DNA from: Nocardioides alkalitolerans DSM 16699
Lineage (GTDB): Bacteria; Actinomycetota; Actinomycetes; Propionibacteriales; Nocardioidaceae
Length of the DNA stretch: 64,000 bases
Reading direction: 5' to 3'
Assembly (NCBI RefSeq): GCF_000426525.1
Contig: NZ_AUFN01000013.1
Span: 1 to 64,000 of the forward strand
Positions 16,940-25,277 of the stretch are shown in pieces (positions within the stretch are counted from its first letter, which is position 1; every line of letters starts with the position of its first letter). The notes below the pieces were generated by a model. It was not told the origin of the DNA, did not search any database, and saw nothing but the letters and a program-made list of their open reading frames with translations. A program made the translations under genes and the position numbers.

Positions 16940-18157
16940 TCAGTACGACGGCTGGCTGGGGTCGATCTGGTTGACCCAGGCCACCACGCCGCCGCCGACG
17001 TGGACGGCGTCGCCGTACCCCGCGCCCTTGACCACGGCGAGGGCCTCGGCGGAGCGCACGCCGGACTTGCAGTGCAGCACGATCGGCTTGTCGGCCGGCA
17101 GCTGGCCGAGGGCGTTGCCGTTAAGGAACTCGCCCTTGGGGATCAGCACCGAGCCCGGGATCTTGTTGATCTCGTACTCGTTCGGCTCGCGGACGTCGAC
17201 GAGCAGGAAGTCGCGCGTGCCCTCCTCGCGCTCCTTGAGCATGTGCTCGAGCTGGACGACCGAGATCGTCGAGCCCGCGGCGGCGTCGGCGGCCTCGTCG
17301 GAGACGGCCCCGCAGAAGGCCTCGTAGTCGATGAGCTCGGTGACCGTGGCGTTGTCGCCGCACAGCGCGCACTTGGGGTCCTTGCGGACCTTCAGCTTGC
17401 GGTACTCCATCTCGAGGGCGTCGTAGATCATCAGCTTGCCGACGAGGGGCTCACCGGCGCCGGTGAGCATCTTGATGGCCTCGTTGACCTGGATGGAGCC
17501 GATGCTGGCGCAGAGCACGCCCAGCACGCCGCCCTCGGCGCACGACGGCACCATGCCCGGCGGCGGCGGCTCGGGGTAGAGGCAGCGGTAGCAGGGCGCC
17601 TCGGCCGACTCGCCGTTCTCGTCGACCGCGTGCGGCCAGAAGACCGACGCCTGGCCGTCGAAGCGGTAGATCGAGCCCCAGACGTAGGGGATCTTCAGGA
17701 AGTACGCCGCGTCGTTGACCATGTAGCGCGTCGCGAAGTTGTCGGTGCCGTCGACGATGAGGTCCCAGCCCTCGAAGATGCCGAGCACGTTGTCGTTGTC
17801 GAGACGCTCCTCGTAGACGACGACCTCGATCAGCGGGTTGATCTCCTGCACCGACTCCTTCGCGGAGACGGCCTTGGGCCGGCCGACGTCGGACTGCCCG
17901 TGGATGATCTGGCGCTGGAGGTTGGACTCGTCCACCTCGTCGAACTCGACGATGCCGAGCGTGCCGACACCGGCGGCCGCCAGGTACAGCAGCGCCGGGC
18001 TGCCGAGACCACCGGCGCCGATCACGAGCACGCGGGCGTTCTTCAGGCGCTTCTGCCCCGTCATGCCGACGTCCGGGATGATCAGGTGGCGGCTGTAGCG
18101 GCGGACCTCGTCGACGGTCAGCTCGTCAGCCGGCTCCACGAGTGCTGGGAAGGACAC
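16940..18157 (-). CDS. moeZ: MoeZ: ThiF/MoeB-type adenylyltransferase-sulfurtransferase
   Basis: 405 residues. The N-terminal E1-like domain has the nucleotide loop VIGAGGLGSPALLYLAAAGVG, the QRQI stretch with its arginine finger, and two zinc CxxC pairs (CYRCLYP and CALCGD). The C-terminal rhodanese domain starts near residue 300 and its active cysteine sits in LHCKSGVRS. MoeZ adenylates and thiocarboxylates small sulfur-carrier proteins (MoaD2, CysO and others), supplying sulfur for molybdopterin and amino acids. GTG start behind GGAG. Both molybdenum enzymes in this window need its product. Synteny with TetR, DUF3107 and ferritin-like genes is typical of actinobacteria. Confidence 0.95.
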   Translation of the reverse strand: MSFPALVEPADELTVDEVRRYSRHLIIPDVGMTGQKRLKNARVLVIGAGGLGSPALLYLAAAGVGTLGIVEFDEVDESNLQRQIIHGQSDVGRPKAVSAKESVQEINPLIEVVVYEERLDNDNVLGIFEGWDLIVDGTDNFATRYMVNDAAYFLKIPYVWGSIYRFDGQASVFWPHAVDENGESAEAPCYRCLYPEPPPPGMVPSCAEGGVLGVLCASIGSIQVNEAIKMLTGAGEPLVGKLMIYDALEMEYRKLKVRKDPKCALCGDNATVTELIDYEAFCGAVSDEAADAAAGSTISVVQLEHMLKEREEGTRDFLLVDVREPNEYEINKIPGSVLIPKGEFLNGNALGQLPADKPIVLHCKSGVRSAEALAVVKGAGYGDAVHVGGGVVAWVNQIDPSQPSY

Positions 18158-18197
18158 GGGTTCTCCTCGTCCGGTGGTGGTGCGCCCGGTGTCGCCG

Positions 18198-18207
18198 GAC
18201 GTACGTC
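18198..18207. promoter_or_regulatory. GACGTACGTC palindrome in the moeZ/tetR divergent gap
   Basis: A perfect 10-bp palindrome 41 bases upstream of moeZ in the 249-bp gap shared with the tetR gene. Possible autoregulatory TetR site, but CGTACG is common in this genome. Nothing else convincing was seen in the gap. Confidence 0.25.
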
Positions 18208-18406
18208 TGTCTGCGTGCCAGGCCCAACGTCACGCGCGGCGACGATGTTCCCGGGCGGCCCGCGGGGAGCCGCGGCACGCACCCCACCATGGTCCCCGGC
18301 CCCCGTCGGGCGCCGCGCGGGCGTCCCGTCATCCGGACGGAGGTGACCGGGCGGTAGGCTCGGCGCCCGCGGCGAGGTGGCCGCGCACGGAGACGAGGGA
18401 GCGAAC

Positions 18407-19069
18407 GTGAGCATTGGCGACTACGCCGGGGGCAGCAACGTCCGTCCTCGCGGCGGACGGCTGCCGCGACGCGAGCGGCGCGCTCAGCTGCTCGAGTCCG
18501 CGCTCGAGGTCTTCGTCGCGCAGGGCTACCACGCGGCCGCGATGGACGACATCGCCGAGCGCGCCGGCGTCTCGAAGCCGGTGCTCTACCAGCACTTCCC
18601 CGGCAAGCTCGACCTCTACCTCGCGCTCCTCGACGAGTCGTGCACGATGATCATCGCGAACTGCCGCGAGGCGCTCGCGTCGACCGACGACAACAAGCTC
18701 CGCGTCGCCGCGACCATCAAGGCGCTCTACGACTACGTCGCCGCCGACACCGGCGCCTTCCGCCTCGTCTTCGAGTCCGACCTCACCAGCGAGCCCGCCG
18801 TGCGCCTCCAGGTCGAGCGCGTCACCAGCGACACCGCCGAGCTCGTCGCCGAGGTCATCCGCGACGACACCGGTCTCCCCGACGAGGCGTCGCGGCTGCT
18901 CGCCGTGTCGCTCGTCGGAATGGCTCAGGTCAGCGCGCGGTTCTGGCTCTCGGAGACGGCGGGCATCACGCTCGACCAGGCCACGGCCCTCGTCTCCGGA
19001 CTCGCCTGGCGCGGCATCCGCGGCTACCCGAAGGCCGACGAGCACGAGGGCGGCGGCGCACCCGCCTGA
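18407..19069 (+). CDS. TetR family transcriptional regulator
   Basis: 220 residues. The N-terminal helix-turn-helix is canonical: RRERRAQLLESALEVFVAQG, then MDDIAERAGVSKPVLYQHFP, then GKLDLYLALLD. The C-terminal ligand domain is the TetR_C_33-like type found in the actinobacterial moeZ neighbourhood. I use the GTG giving VSIGDYAGG, which has GAGGGAG a few bases upstream; an ATG 30 bases earlier lacks a site. Its ligand is unknown. The gene is divergent from moeZ and followed by DUF3107 on the same strand, 83 bases on. Confidence 0.9.
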   Translation: MSIGDYAGGSNVRPRGGRLPRRERRAQLLESALEVFVAQGYHAAAMDDIAERAGVSKPVLYQHFPGKLDLYLALLDESCTMIIANCREALASTDDNKLRVAATIKALYDYVAADTGAFRLVFESDLTSEPAVRLQVERVTSDTAELVAEVIRDDTGLPDEASRLLAVSLVGMAQVSARFWLSETAGITLDQATALVSGLAWRGIRGYPKADEHEGGGAPA

Positions 19070-19152
19070 GTCCGCACCACCGGCACGACCGCACGACCCG
19101 CAGCAGCACGACGTACCCAGCCCGCACCACCACCGACTTCGGGAGGACCCCC

Positions 19153-19365
19153 ATGGAGATCAAGATCGGCGTGCAGCACGCCCCCCGCGAGCTCGTCATC
19201 GACACGAACGAGGACGCCGACGCGGTCGCTGCCATCGTCACCGGCGGCGGCCCGTTCCTGACGCTCACCGACACCAAGGGCCGGCGCGTCCTCGTGCCGA
19301 CCGACAAGATCGCCTACGTGGAGATCGGGTCGCCGTCCGCCAGCACGGTCGGCTTCCGCGGCTGA
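19153..19365 (+). CDS. DUF3107 family protein
   Basis: 70 residues, the full length of this actinobacterial family: MEIKIGVQHAPRELVID at the start and GRRVLVPTDKIAYVEIG near the end. A GGGAGG ribosome site sits seven bases before the ATG. The function is unknown; the protein is small, mostly beta-strand and soluble. It is routinely found between a TetR gene and a DEAD-box helicase in this phylum. The 3' end overlaps the stop region of the convergent hydrolase gene by 52 bases. Confidence 0.9.
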   Translation: MEIKIGVQHAPRELVIDTNEDADAVAAIVTGGGPFLTLTDTKGRRVLVPTDKIAYVEIGSPSASTVGFRG

Positions 19366-20123
19366 CGCTCCTGCGTCCACCACGCCACCACCCGGTCGAC
19401 GACCGGTCCTGGTGAGCGGACCCACCGAACGTGGTCGTTGCTCGCTCCGGCGGGCACGGCCACGTTCGTGTACGTCCAGCGGGTGACCTCGGCGGGGTCG
19501 TGCGTCCAGCGCCCGGCGAGCGCGCCGACCGCCCGCGGCACCGCGAGGCCGTCGCCCTCGAGCACCACCGACAGCACCGGCCCCCGCAGGCCGCGGCTGA
19601 CGTCGTACGGCGGACGCCCCGTCAGACCCATCCGGGCCCACTCGCGCATGAGCGTGCGGGCGCCCGGCCCGCCGAAGAGGCGCCGCGGGTGGTGGCCCAG
19701 CACCCGCGTGACGACCGGGACGAGTGCGGCCATCGTCAGGATCCCGAGGCCGAGGCGTCCCGGGTAGAGACGGTGGTGCGGCAGGGCCGCACCGATGAGC
19801 ACGAGCCCGTCGGCCGGCTCCCGCGTCAGCTGGTGGCCGACGGCGAGCTGGCCGCCGAGGCTGTGGCCCAGCACGACGACCGGCCGGCCGGGCTCCTCGG
19901 AGCGCACGCGCGCGACCGCCTCGGCGATGACGTCGATCTCGTCGGCGTACGACCAGTCGTGGCCCCGCGACGCCGGCGGCAGGTCCTTCTCGAACCCGCG
20001 CCGGGGCAGCGCCCGCGCCGACCAGCCGACGGCCTCGAAGGCCTCGACGAGGGGCCGGTAGTAGCCGGAGCCGATGCCCATCGCCGGGGAGACGAGCACG
20101 ACCGGGGGCAGGTCGGCGGGCAC
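19314..20123 (-). CDS. Alpha/beta hydrolase
   Basis: 269 residues. The nucleophile elbow GHSLGGQLAVG (Ser near residue 80) and the oxyanion-side SPAMGIGSGYYRP at the start identify an alpha/beta hydrolase, with the base histidine likely in ASNDHVRWV near residue 235. Substrate unknown. I choose the GTG giving VPADLPPVVL, six bases past the ferritin-like gene stop; a CTG overlapping that stop is the alternative, and the ribosome site is poor. The pair is probably one transcript. The 3' end runs into the opposite-strand DUF3107 gene. Confidence 0.8.
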   Translation of the reverse strand: MPADLPPVVLVSPAMGIGSGYYRPLVEAFEAVGWSARALPRRGFEKDLPPASRGHDWSYADEIDVIAEAVARVRSEEPGRPVVVLGHSLGGQLAVGHQLTREPADGLVLIGAALPHHRLYPGRLGLGILTMAALVPVVTRVLGHHPRRLFGGPGARTLMREWARMGLTGRPPYDVSRGLRGPVLSVVLEGDGLAVPRAVGALAGRWTHDPAEVTRWTYTNVAVPAGASNDHVRWVRSPGPVVDRVVAWWTQERQPRKPTVLADGDPIST

Positions 20124-20128
20124 CGCGC

Positions 20129-20875
20129 TCAGTGCGCCAGGCCCAGCTGCGTCATGCGCTCGGCGTGGCGCTCGGTCATGCGGGTGAACATGCGCCCGAT
20201 GGCGGCGAGGTCGAGACCGGGGCGGTCGACGCCGCCGGCGAGCATCGCGGAGAGCGAGTCGCGCTCGGCGGCCACGCGCTGCGCCTGGGTGAGGGCCTCG
20301 CCCATGAGCCGGCGACCCCACAGCGCGAGCCGGCCCGCGATCTGCGGCTCGGTCTCGAACGCCTTGCGCACGCGGTCGACCACGAAGTCCGCGTAGCCGG
20401 CGTCGCCCAGCGAGTCGATGATGAGGTCGCGGGTGTCGGCGTCGAGGAACGCGGCGATCTCGCGGTAGAAGTCGTCGGCGAGGCCGTCCCCGACGTACGC
20501 CTTGACGAGGCCCTCGTACCAGTCCGCCGGGGCCGTGTGGCGGTGGAAGTCGTCGATCGGGGTGCGGAACGGCTTCATGGCCTCGAACGGGTCGGCACCC
20601 AGCTCCTCCAGCCGGGTGAGCAGCGCGGTGAGGTGCTCGACCTGGGCGGCGGCCATGGCGGCGAGGGCCACCTTGTCCTCCAGCGTGGGCGCCAGCTTCG
20701 CGTCCTCGGCGAGCCGCTCGAAGGCGGACAGCTCGCCGTACGCGATCGCGCCCAGGAGATCGACGACGGCGGCCCGGTAGTGGGGGTCGTCGAGCGCCAC
20801 GGACGGGGCGGGATCCGCCTCGGGGGTCGCGCCGTCGGTGGGGGCGTCGCTGCTTCCCGCGGGGGATTCGGTCAT
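20129..20875 (-). CDS. Ferritin-like (MiaE-type fold) protein
   Basis: 248 residues. After a 30-residue Ser/Asp/Ala-rich N-terminus comes a four-helix bundle with candidate di-iron ligands: E in AIAYGELSAFERLAED, ExxH-like QVEHLTALLTR, then FHRH and later helices. This is the ferritin-like fold protein often annotated near tRNA-(ms2io6A)-hydroxylase in actinobacteria. Its real substrate is unknown. It heads a two-gene unit with the hydrolase and is divergent from the DEAD-box helicase. A conserved actinobacterial neighbourhood supports the call. Confidence 0.82.
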   Translation of the reverse strand: MTESPAGSSDAPTDGATPEADPAPSVALDDPHYRAAVVDLLGAIAYGELSAFERLAEDAKLAPTLEDKVALAAMAAAQVEHLTALLTRLEELGADPFEAMKPFRTPIDDFHRHTAPADWYEGLVKAYVGDGLADDFYREIAAFLDADTRDLIIDSLGDAGYADFVVDRVRKAFETEPQIAGRLALWGRRLMGEALTQAQRVAAERDSLSAMLAGGVDRPGLDLAAIGRMFTRMTERHAERMTQLGLAH

Positions 20876-21057
20876 GGCGTGCAGCCTAGCGATACACTCG
20901 GCTGCACCGAGCGCACCCCGCGCCGCTGCCGCAGGCCGGCCAGCACGCGCGAGACGCGCCCGGGCGATCGGCGGGAGACCCCGCCGGCATGTGCGTGGCA
21001 GACCTCCTTCTCCGCCACCGCGCGGTCGATCCTCCCGAGCAGATCGGGCGGACCTGC

Positions 21058-22650
21058 GTGGGTGAGCGCTTCGACGGGTCGTCGGCCACAGACGACACGA
21101 AAGCGACCAGGACACTGACCACCACGTTTCGCACGCTCGGCGTGCACCCCCAGATCTGCGACGCCCTCGAGCGCGCCGGCATCGTCACCCCCTTCGCCAT
21201 CCAGGAGATGACCCTCTCGGTCGCCCTCGGCGGCACCGACCTCATCGGCCAGGCCCGCACCGGCACCGGCAAGACGCTCGCGTTCGGCATCCCCGTGCTG
21301 CAGCGCAGCCTCGCGGCGACCGACCCCGGGTACGACGCGCTGCCCGCCGGCAAGCCGCAGGCCCTCGTCGTGGCCCCGACCCGTGAGCTCGCGCTCCAGG
21401 TCTCCAACGACCTCAAGCTCGCCGGCGCCGACCGCGGCATCCGCGTGCTCACCGTGTACGGCGGCGTGGGCTACGAGCCGCAGCTCGAGGCCCTCGAGTC
21501 CGGCGTCGACGTCGTCGTCGGCACCCCCGGCCGCCTGCTCGACCTGGCGAACCGCAAGGCCCTCGACCTCTCGCACGTGCGCTCGCTCGTGCTCGACGAG
21601 GCCGACGAGATGCTCGACCTCGGCTTCCTGCCCGACGTGGAGCGCCTGCTCTCCAAGACGCCCAGCACGCGCCAGACGATGCTCTTCTCGGCGACCATGC
21701 CGTCGGCCATCGTCGCGCTTGCCCGCGTGCACATGCGCACGCCGATGAACATCCGCGCCGAGTCGTCGTACGAGAACGCGACCGTCCCGCTGACGGCCCA
21801 GTTCATCTACCAGGCGCACGACCTCGACAAGCCCGAGATCATCGCCCGCATCCTGCAGGCCGACAACGCCGACAAGGTCATCGTCTTCACGCGCACGAAG
21901 CGCCAGGCGCAGCGCGTGGCCGACGACCTCGAGGTGCGCGGCTTCGCGGCCAGCGCCCTCCACGGCGACATGCAGCAGGCCGCCCGCGAGCGCGCGCTCA
22001 CGAAGTTCCGTGAGAACAAGCTGCGCGTGCTCGTCGCCACCGACGTCGCTGCCCGCGGCATCGACGTCGCCGGCGTCAGCCACGTGATCAACCACAACTG
22101 CCCTGAGGACGACAAGACCTACGTGCACCGCATCGGTCGCACGGGTCGCGCCGGCGCCACGGGCGTGGCGGTCACGTTCGTCGACTGGGCCGACGTGACG
22201 CGCTGGAAGGTCATCAACAAGACCCTTTCGCTGCCGTTCGAGGAGCCGGTCGAGACCTACTCGACGTCGCCGCACCTCTACACCGACATGGGCATCCCGG
22301 AGGGCACCAAGGGCCGCCTCGTGCCCGAGCCCCCGCGCGAGCCGAAGCCCCGCACCGACCGCGACCGCGACCGCGGCGGTGACCGCGGCGGCCGTTCCGA
22401 GGGCGGCGACCGCTCCGGCCGCAACCGCAGCCGCACGCGCACCCGCAGCACGTCCACCGACGAGGCCGCGGTCCCGACCCACGCCGCTCCGGCCGAGGGC
22501 GCGGCTCCCGCGTCCGCCGAGGGCGAGGGTGGCGAGGGCGGTCCGACCCGCAGCCGCAACCGCCGTCGCCGCCGCCGCTCGGGCGGTTCGGGTGGCGAGG
22601 GCAACGCGACGACGACCGAGTCGGCGCCCGCCACGGCCACCGAGGCCTGA
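21058..22650 (+). CDS. DEAD-box ATP-dependent RNA helicase
   Basis: About 530 residues. All helicase motifs are readable: Q motif (TPFAIQEMT), Walker A (ARTGTGKT), PTREL, DEAD (LVLDEADEMLDLGF), SAT, and motif VI HRIGRTGRAG. The C-terminal ~110 residues are a disordered basic tail with Arg/Asp and Arg/Gly repeats plus SRNRRRRRRSGG, typical of actinobacterial RhlE/CsdA-like helicases that bind structured RNA. The start is uncertain: family homology begins at TTFRTLGVHP, so I use an in-frame GTG; an ATG at 20989 and a CTG at 21115 are alternatives. Divergent from the ferritin-like gene. Confidence 0.9.
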   Translation: MGERFDGSSATDDTKATRTLTTTFRTLGVHPQICDALERAGIVTPFAIQEMTLSVALGGTDLIGQARTGTGKTLAFGIPVLQRSLAATDPGYDALPAGKPQALVVAPTRELALQVSNDLKLAGADRGIRVLTVYGGVGYEPQLEALESGVDVVVGTPGRLLDLANRKALDLSHVRSLVLDEADEMLDLGFLPDVERLLSKTPSTRQTMLFSATMPSAIVALARVHMRTPMNIRAESSYENATVPLTAQFIYQAHDLDKPEIIARILQADNADKVIVFTRTKRQAQRVADDLEVRGFAASALHGDMQQAARERALTKFRENKLRVLVATDVAARGIDVAGVSHVINHNCPEDDKTYVHRIGRTGRAGATGVAVTFVDWADVTRWKVINKTLSLPFEEPVETYSTSPHLYTDMGIPEGTKGRLVPEPPREPKPRTDRDRDRGGDRGGRSEGGDRSGRNRSRTRTRSTSTDEAAVPTHAAPAEGAAPASAEGEGGEGGPTRSRNRRRRRRSGGSGGEGNATTTESAPATATEA

Positions 22651-22672
22651 GCACCCGCACGACGTACGACAG

Positions 22673-22705
22673 CAGCGCCCCACCACCTCCGGGTGGTGGG
22701 GCGCT
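22673..22705 (+). terminator. Hairpin terminator after the DEAD-box helicase
   Basis: AGCGCCCCACCACC and its exact complement make a 14-bp stem with a four-base loop, about 25 bases after the helicase stop. It is followed by TCGTCGTT, a short T-containing tail. Confidence 0.8.
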
Positions 22706-22750
22706 CGTCGTTGCGTGGTGTGTCGGGGGCAAGGGGTCTCGCGCGTGGCT

Positions 22751-22852
22751 GCGGACTCACACGGGCACTGTCCGCAGGCGCCAGACCGCACCTCGGTCCG
22801 GACCCCACCGCCGCGGACTCGCACGGGCACTGTCCGCAGGCCCCAGACCGCA
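22751..22852. repeat. Two direct 40-bp repeats with internal hairpins
   Basis: Copies at 22751-22790 and 22813-22852 differ at only two positions. Each begins with GCGGACTC and contains TGTCCGC, so GCGGAC/GTCCGC can pair around CACGGGCA. They sit between the convergent helicase and L,D-transpeptidase genes, 22 bases apart. No start signal or plausible peptide was seen. They are unlike the REP element at the left edge. Confidence 0.8.
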
Positions 22853-22863
22853 GCTCGACGAGG

Positions 22864-23556
22864 TCAGGCCGTGACGACGACCGTCGTGCCGATCGGGGCG
22901 AACTCCCAGAGCGCGATGGCGTCGTCACGCTCCTGACGGATGCAGCCGTGCGAGAGCGGGGTGCCGAGCTGGGCGGTCGTCTGGACGAGCTCGCCCTCGT
23001 GGATCGGGATGTCGTGGAAGCCGATGGCGGCGCGGTCGCCGCGGGTGAAGCGCACGAAGTACTTCATCGTGCCCGAGTCGTCGATGCCCGTGGCGTTCTC
23101 GGAGCGCGAGTAGACCTCGAACGTGCCGGGGTCGAGGTTGTCGTAGACGCTGCCCGAGACGAGGTAGGTGCGCCGTACCTGCTCGGCGTCGTCGACGAGC
23201 CAGACGCGCTGGCGCTCCTCGCTGAACACGACGCGGCGGCCCTCCCCGGAGGCCGCCGGCAGCGCGGTGTCGAGGGCGGGGTCGGGCGCAGGCGCAGGCG
23301 CGGGCGCGGGCGGCGGAGCCGGTTCCGGGGCGATCGGCTCGGTGGCCGTCGGGGCCGCTGGCACCTCGTACGCCGTGGGGTCGAGGGCGCTGGTGGCGGC
23401 CTCCTCCGGAGGCAGGAGCGACGCGGGCAGGAGGCCGACCGTGCCGAGCAGGGCCCCGACCATCGTGCCGACCGCGAGCAGCGCGACGACGATGCGTCCG
23501 TAGCGCACCCGGGTGCGGGGCGCCCGACGTGCGCCGCCCGTCCGATGGGTGCCCAC
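22864..23556 (-). CDS. L,D-transpeptidase (YkuD domain), membrane-anchored
   Basis: 230 residues. A basic N-terminus is followed by a single membrane helix (IVVALLAVGTMVGALLGTVG, residues ~22-42), then a Pro/Ala-rich linker of about 60 residues that can span the wall, then a YkuD domain from about residue 108. The active site reads IPIHEG...SHGCIRQ, with the catalytic Cys inside the HGC triplet. Such enzymes make 3-3 cross-links or attach proteins to peptidoglycan. The substrate-side CAP found in mycobacterial Ldts is absent, so it is a short form. GTG start; 9 bases downstream of the ParA-like gene on the same strand, probably co-transcribed. Confidence 0.9.
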   Translation of the reverse strand: MGTHRTGGARRAPRTRVRYGRIVVALLAVGTMVGALLGTVGLLPASLLPPEEAATSALDPTAYEVPAAPTATEPIAPEPAPPPAPAPAPAPDPALDTALPAASGEGRRVVFSEERQRVWLVDDAEQVRRTYLVSGSVYDNLDPGTFEVYSRSENATGIDDSGTMKYFVRFTRGDRAAIGFHDIPIHEGELVQTTAQLGTPLSHGCIRQERDDAIALWEFAPIGTTVVVTA

Positions 23557-23565
23557 GGGGCCGCC

Positions 23566-24375
23566 TCAGCGTCCGGCGCGCTTGGTGGGCTTGCCGGGCT
23601 CGGGCTGGGCGGCCCGGGCCACGAGGTGGCGGGCGACCTCGCGGTACGCCTCGGCGCCCTTCGTGGTGCGGGCGGTCCCGAGGATGGAACGACCCTTCGA
23701 GGGAGCCTCGGCGAACCGGATCGTCTTGGGGATCGGCGGCGAGAGCACCTCGAGGTCGAACGCCTCGGGGATCGAGGCCAGCACGGCCCGGGCGTGGGAG
23801 GACCTCCCGTCGTACAGGGTCGGGAGCACCCCCCAGACCTCGAGTCCGCGGTTCGTGAACCGGCGGACGTCGTGCACGGTGTCGAGCAGCTGCGCGACCC
23901 CGCGGTGCGAGAGCGTCTCGCACTGCAGCGGGATGAGCACGCCGTCGGCGGCGGTCAGCGCGGCGACGGTGAGCACGCCCAGGGAGGGCGGGCAGTCGAG
24001 CAGCACCCAGTCGTAGTGGACGTCGTCGTCCTCGAGCTGGTCGAGGACGGACTTGAGCACGTGCTCGCGACCGGTGCGGGTGAGCAGCTCGGCCTCGGCA
24101 CGGGCCAGCTCGATGGTGGCCGGCAGCAGGTCGACGCCGTCCTCGGTCGCCAGGATGACCTCACGGGCGTCGAGGCCCTTGGTCAGCACGTGGTGGATGG
24201 AGAGCTCGAGGTCCTCCGGGTCGATGCCCAGCGAGAACGTCAGCGACTCCTGCGGGTCGAGGTCGACGAGCAGGACCTTCTGGCCCAGCTCCGCGAGCGC
24301 GGCCCCGATCGACGCGACCGATGTCGTCTTCGCGACGCCACCCTTCTGGTTCGCCACGGCGAGAACGGTGCCCAT
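23566..24375 (-). CDS. ParA/Soj-like partition ATPase
   Basis: 269 residues. The deviant Walker A NQKGGVAKTTSVA has the signature first lysine, followed by Walker A' LVDLDPQESLTF and Walker B LLDCPPSLGVL. These ATPases bind DNA non-specifically as dimers and place chromosomes, plasmids or protein complexes. There is no ParB gene adjacent and the partner here is an L,D-transpeptidase gene, so chromosome partition is not implied; an orphan ParA that positions other cargo is as likely. The C-terminus ends in a Lys/Arg-rich tail. ATG start. Confidence 0.9.
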   Translation of the reverse strand: MGTVLAVANQKGGVAKTTSVASIGAALAELGQKVLLVDLDPQESLTFSLGIDPEDLELSIHHVLTKGLDAREVILATEDGVDLLPATIELARAEAELLTRTGREHVLKSVLDQLEDDDVHYDWVLLDCPPSLGVLTVAALTAADGVLIPLQCETLSHRGVAQLLDTVHDVRRFTNRGLEVWGVLPTLYDGRSSHARAVLASIPEAFDLEVLSPPIPKTIRFAEAPSKGRSILGTARTTKGAEAYREVARHLVARAAQPEPGKPTKRAGR

Positions 24376-24382
24376 GGGGCCT

Positions 24383-24473
24383 CATCATGCCCGACCCGGG
24401 TGCGCGCACGGGGATCCGACACCGATTCCAGCCGTCGAGACGGCCCGACGGCATCCCGGGGCGGGTCATGATG
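24383..24473. promoter_or_regulatory. Inverted pair in the parA-like / SDR divergent promoter
   Basis: CATCATGCCCGACCCGGG at 24383-24400 is mirrored by CCCGGGGCGGGTCATGATG at 24455-24473, about 55 bases apart. The seven outer bases CATCATG match exactly. Each half lies next to one gene start, so this may be a two-way operator or just paired leader sequences. Confidence 0.35.
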
Positions 24474-24478
24474 GGCCC

Positions 24479-25258
24479 ATGAACGACTCCTCCACGCCCT
24501 CCCCCGGCACCGCGGTGGTCACGGGTGGCACCTCCGGCATCGGGCTCGCGTTCGCCGAGCACCTGGGCGCCCGCGGCCACGACCTGGTGCTGGTCGCGCG
24601 CGACCGGGCCCGCCTCGACACCGTCGCGGCCGAGCTGCGGACCCGCCACGGGGTGGCCGTCGACGTGCTCGTCGCCGACCTCTCCGACCGTGCCGACGTC
24701 GACCGGGTCGCCGCCCGTCTCGCCGACCCGGCCGCTCCCGTCGCCTGGCTCGTCAACAACGCCGGCTTCGGGCTCAAGGAGCGCTTCGTCGACGCCGACG
24801 TCGAGGCCGAGCAGCGCATGCTCGACGTGCTCGTCACCGCCGTCCTGCGACTCTCCCACGCGGCCATCGGCGGCATGGTCGCGCGCGGCGGCGGCACCGT
24901 CGTCAACGTCTCGAGCGTCGCGGCGTTCCTGCCGCGGGGCACGTACGGCGCCGCGAAGGCCTGGGTCAACCGCTTCGGTCTCTGGGCCGCGGCCGAGTAC
25001 GCCCCGCGCGGCGTGCGGGTCACCACCGTCTGCCCCGGCTTCGTGCGCACCGAGTTCCACGGCCGGATGGGGGTCGAGCAGTCCTCCGCCCCGCGCGCGC
25101 TGTGGCTCGACGCCGACCGCGTCGTGCTCGACACCCTCGCCGCGGTCGAGAAGGGCAAGGCCCTGGTCGTGCCGTCGAGGCGCTACCAGGTGCTCATCGG
25201 GGCGGCCCGCGTCGTACCGGCCGGGATGGTGCAGCGCCTGCAGTCGCTCGGTCGCTGA
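24479..25258 (+). CDS. Short-chain dehydrogenase/reductase (SDR)
   Basis: 259 residues. Classical SDR: the cofactor loop VVTGGTSGIGLAF, the NNAG motif in LVNNAGFGLKE, the catalytic serine in VNVSSVAAF and the YxxxK pair in GTYGAAKAWVN. The Arg at the end of the second strand (VARDRARLD) favours NADP(H). The C-terminal PSRRYQVLIGAARVVP with a membrane-leaning tail resembles actinobacterial SDRs of unknown substrate. Divergent from the ParA-like gene, convergent with the PHP gene 20 bases away. Confidence 0.9.
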   Translation: MNDSSTPSPGTAVVTGGTSGIGLAFAEHLGARGHDLVLVARDRARLDTVAAELRTRHGVAVDVLVADLSDRADVDRVAARLADPAAPVAWLVNNAGFGLKERFVDADVEAEQRMLDVLVTAVLRLSHAAIGGMVARGGGTVVNVSSVAAFLPRGTYGAAKAWVNRFGLWAAAEYAPRGVRVTTVCPGFVRTEFHGRMGVEQSSAPRALWLDADRVVLDTLAAVEKGKALVVPSRRYQVLIGAARVVPAGMVQRLQSLGR

Positions 25259-25277
25259 GCACGACGGAGGCCGACGG

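Noticed and set aside
18199..18207. Firm TetR operator in front of moeZ
   Set aside because: GACGTACGTC is short and CGTACG is over-represented in this genome, so it is only listed at low confidence.
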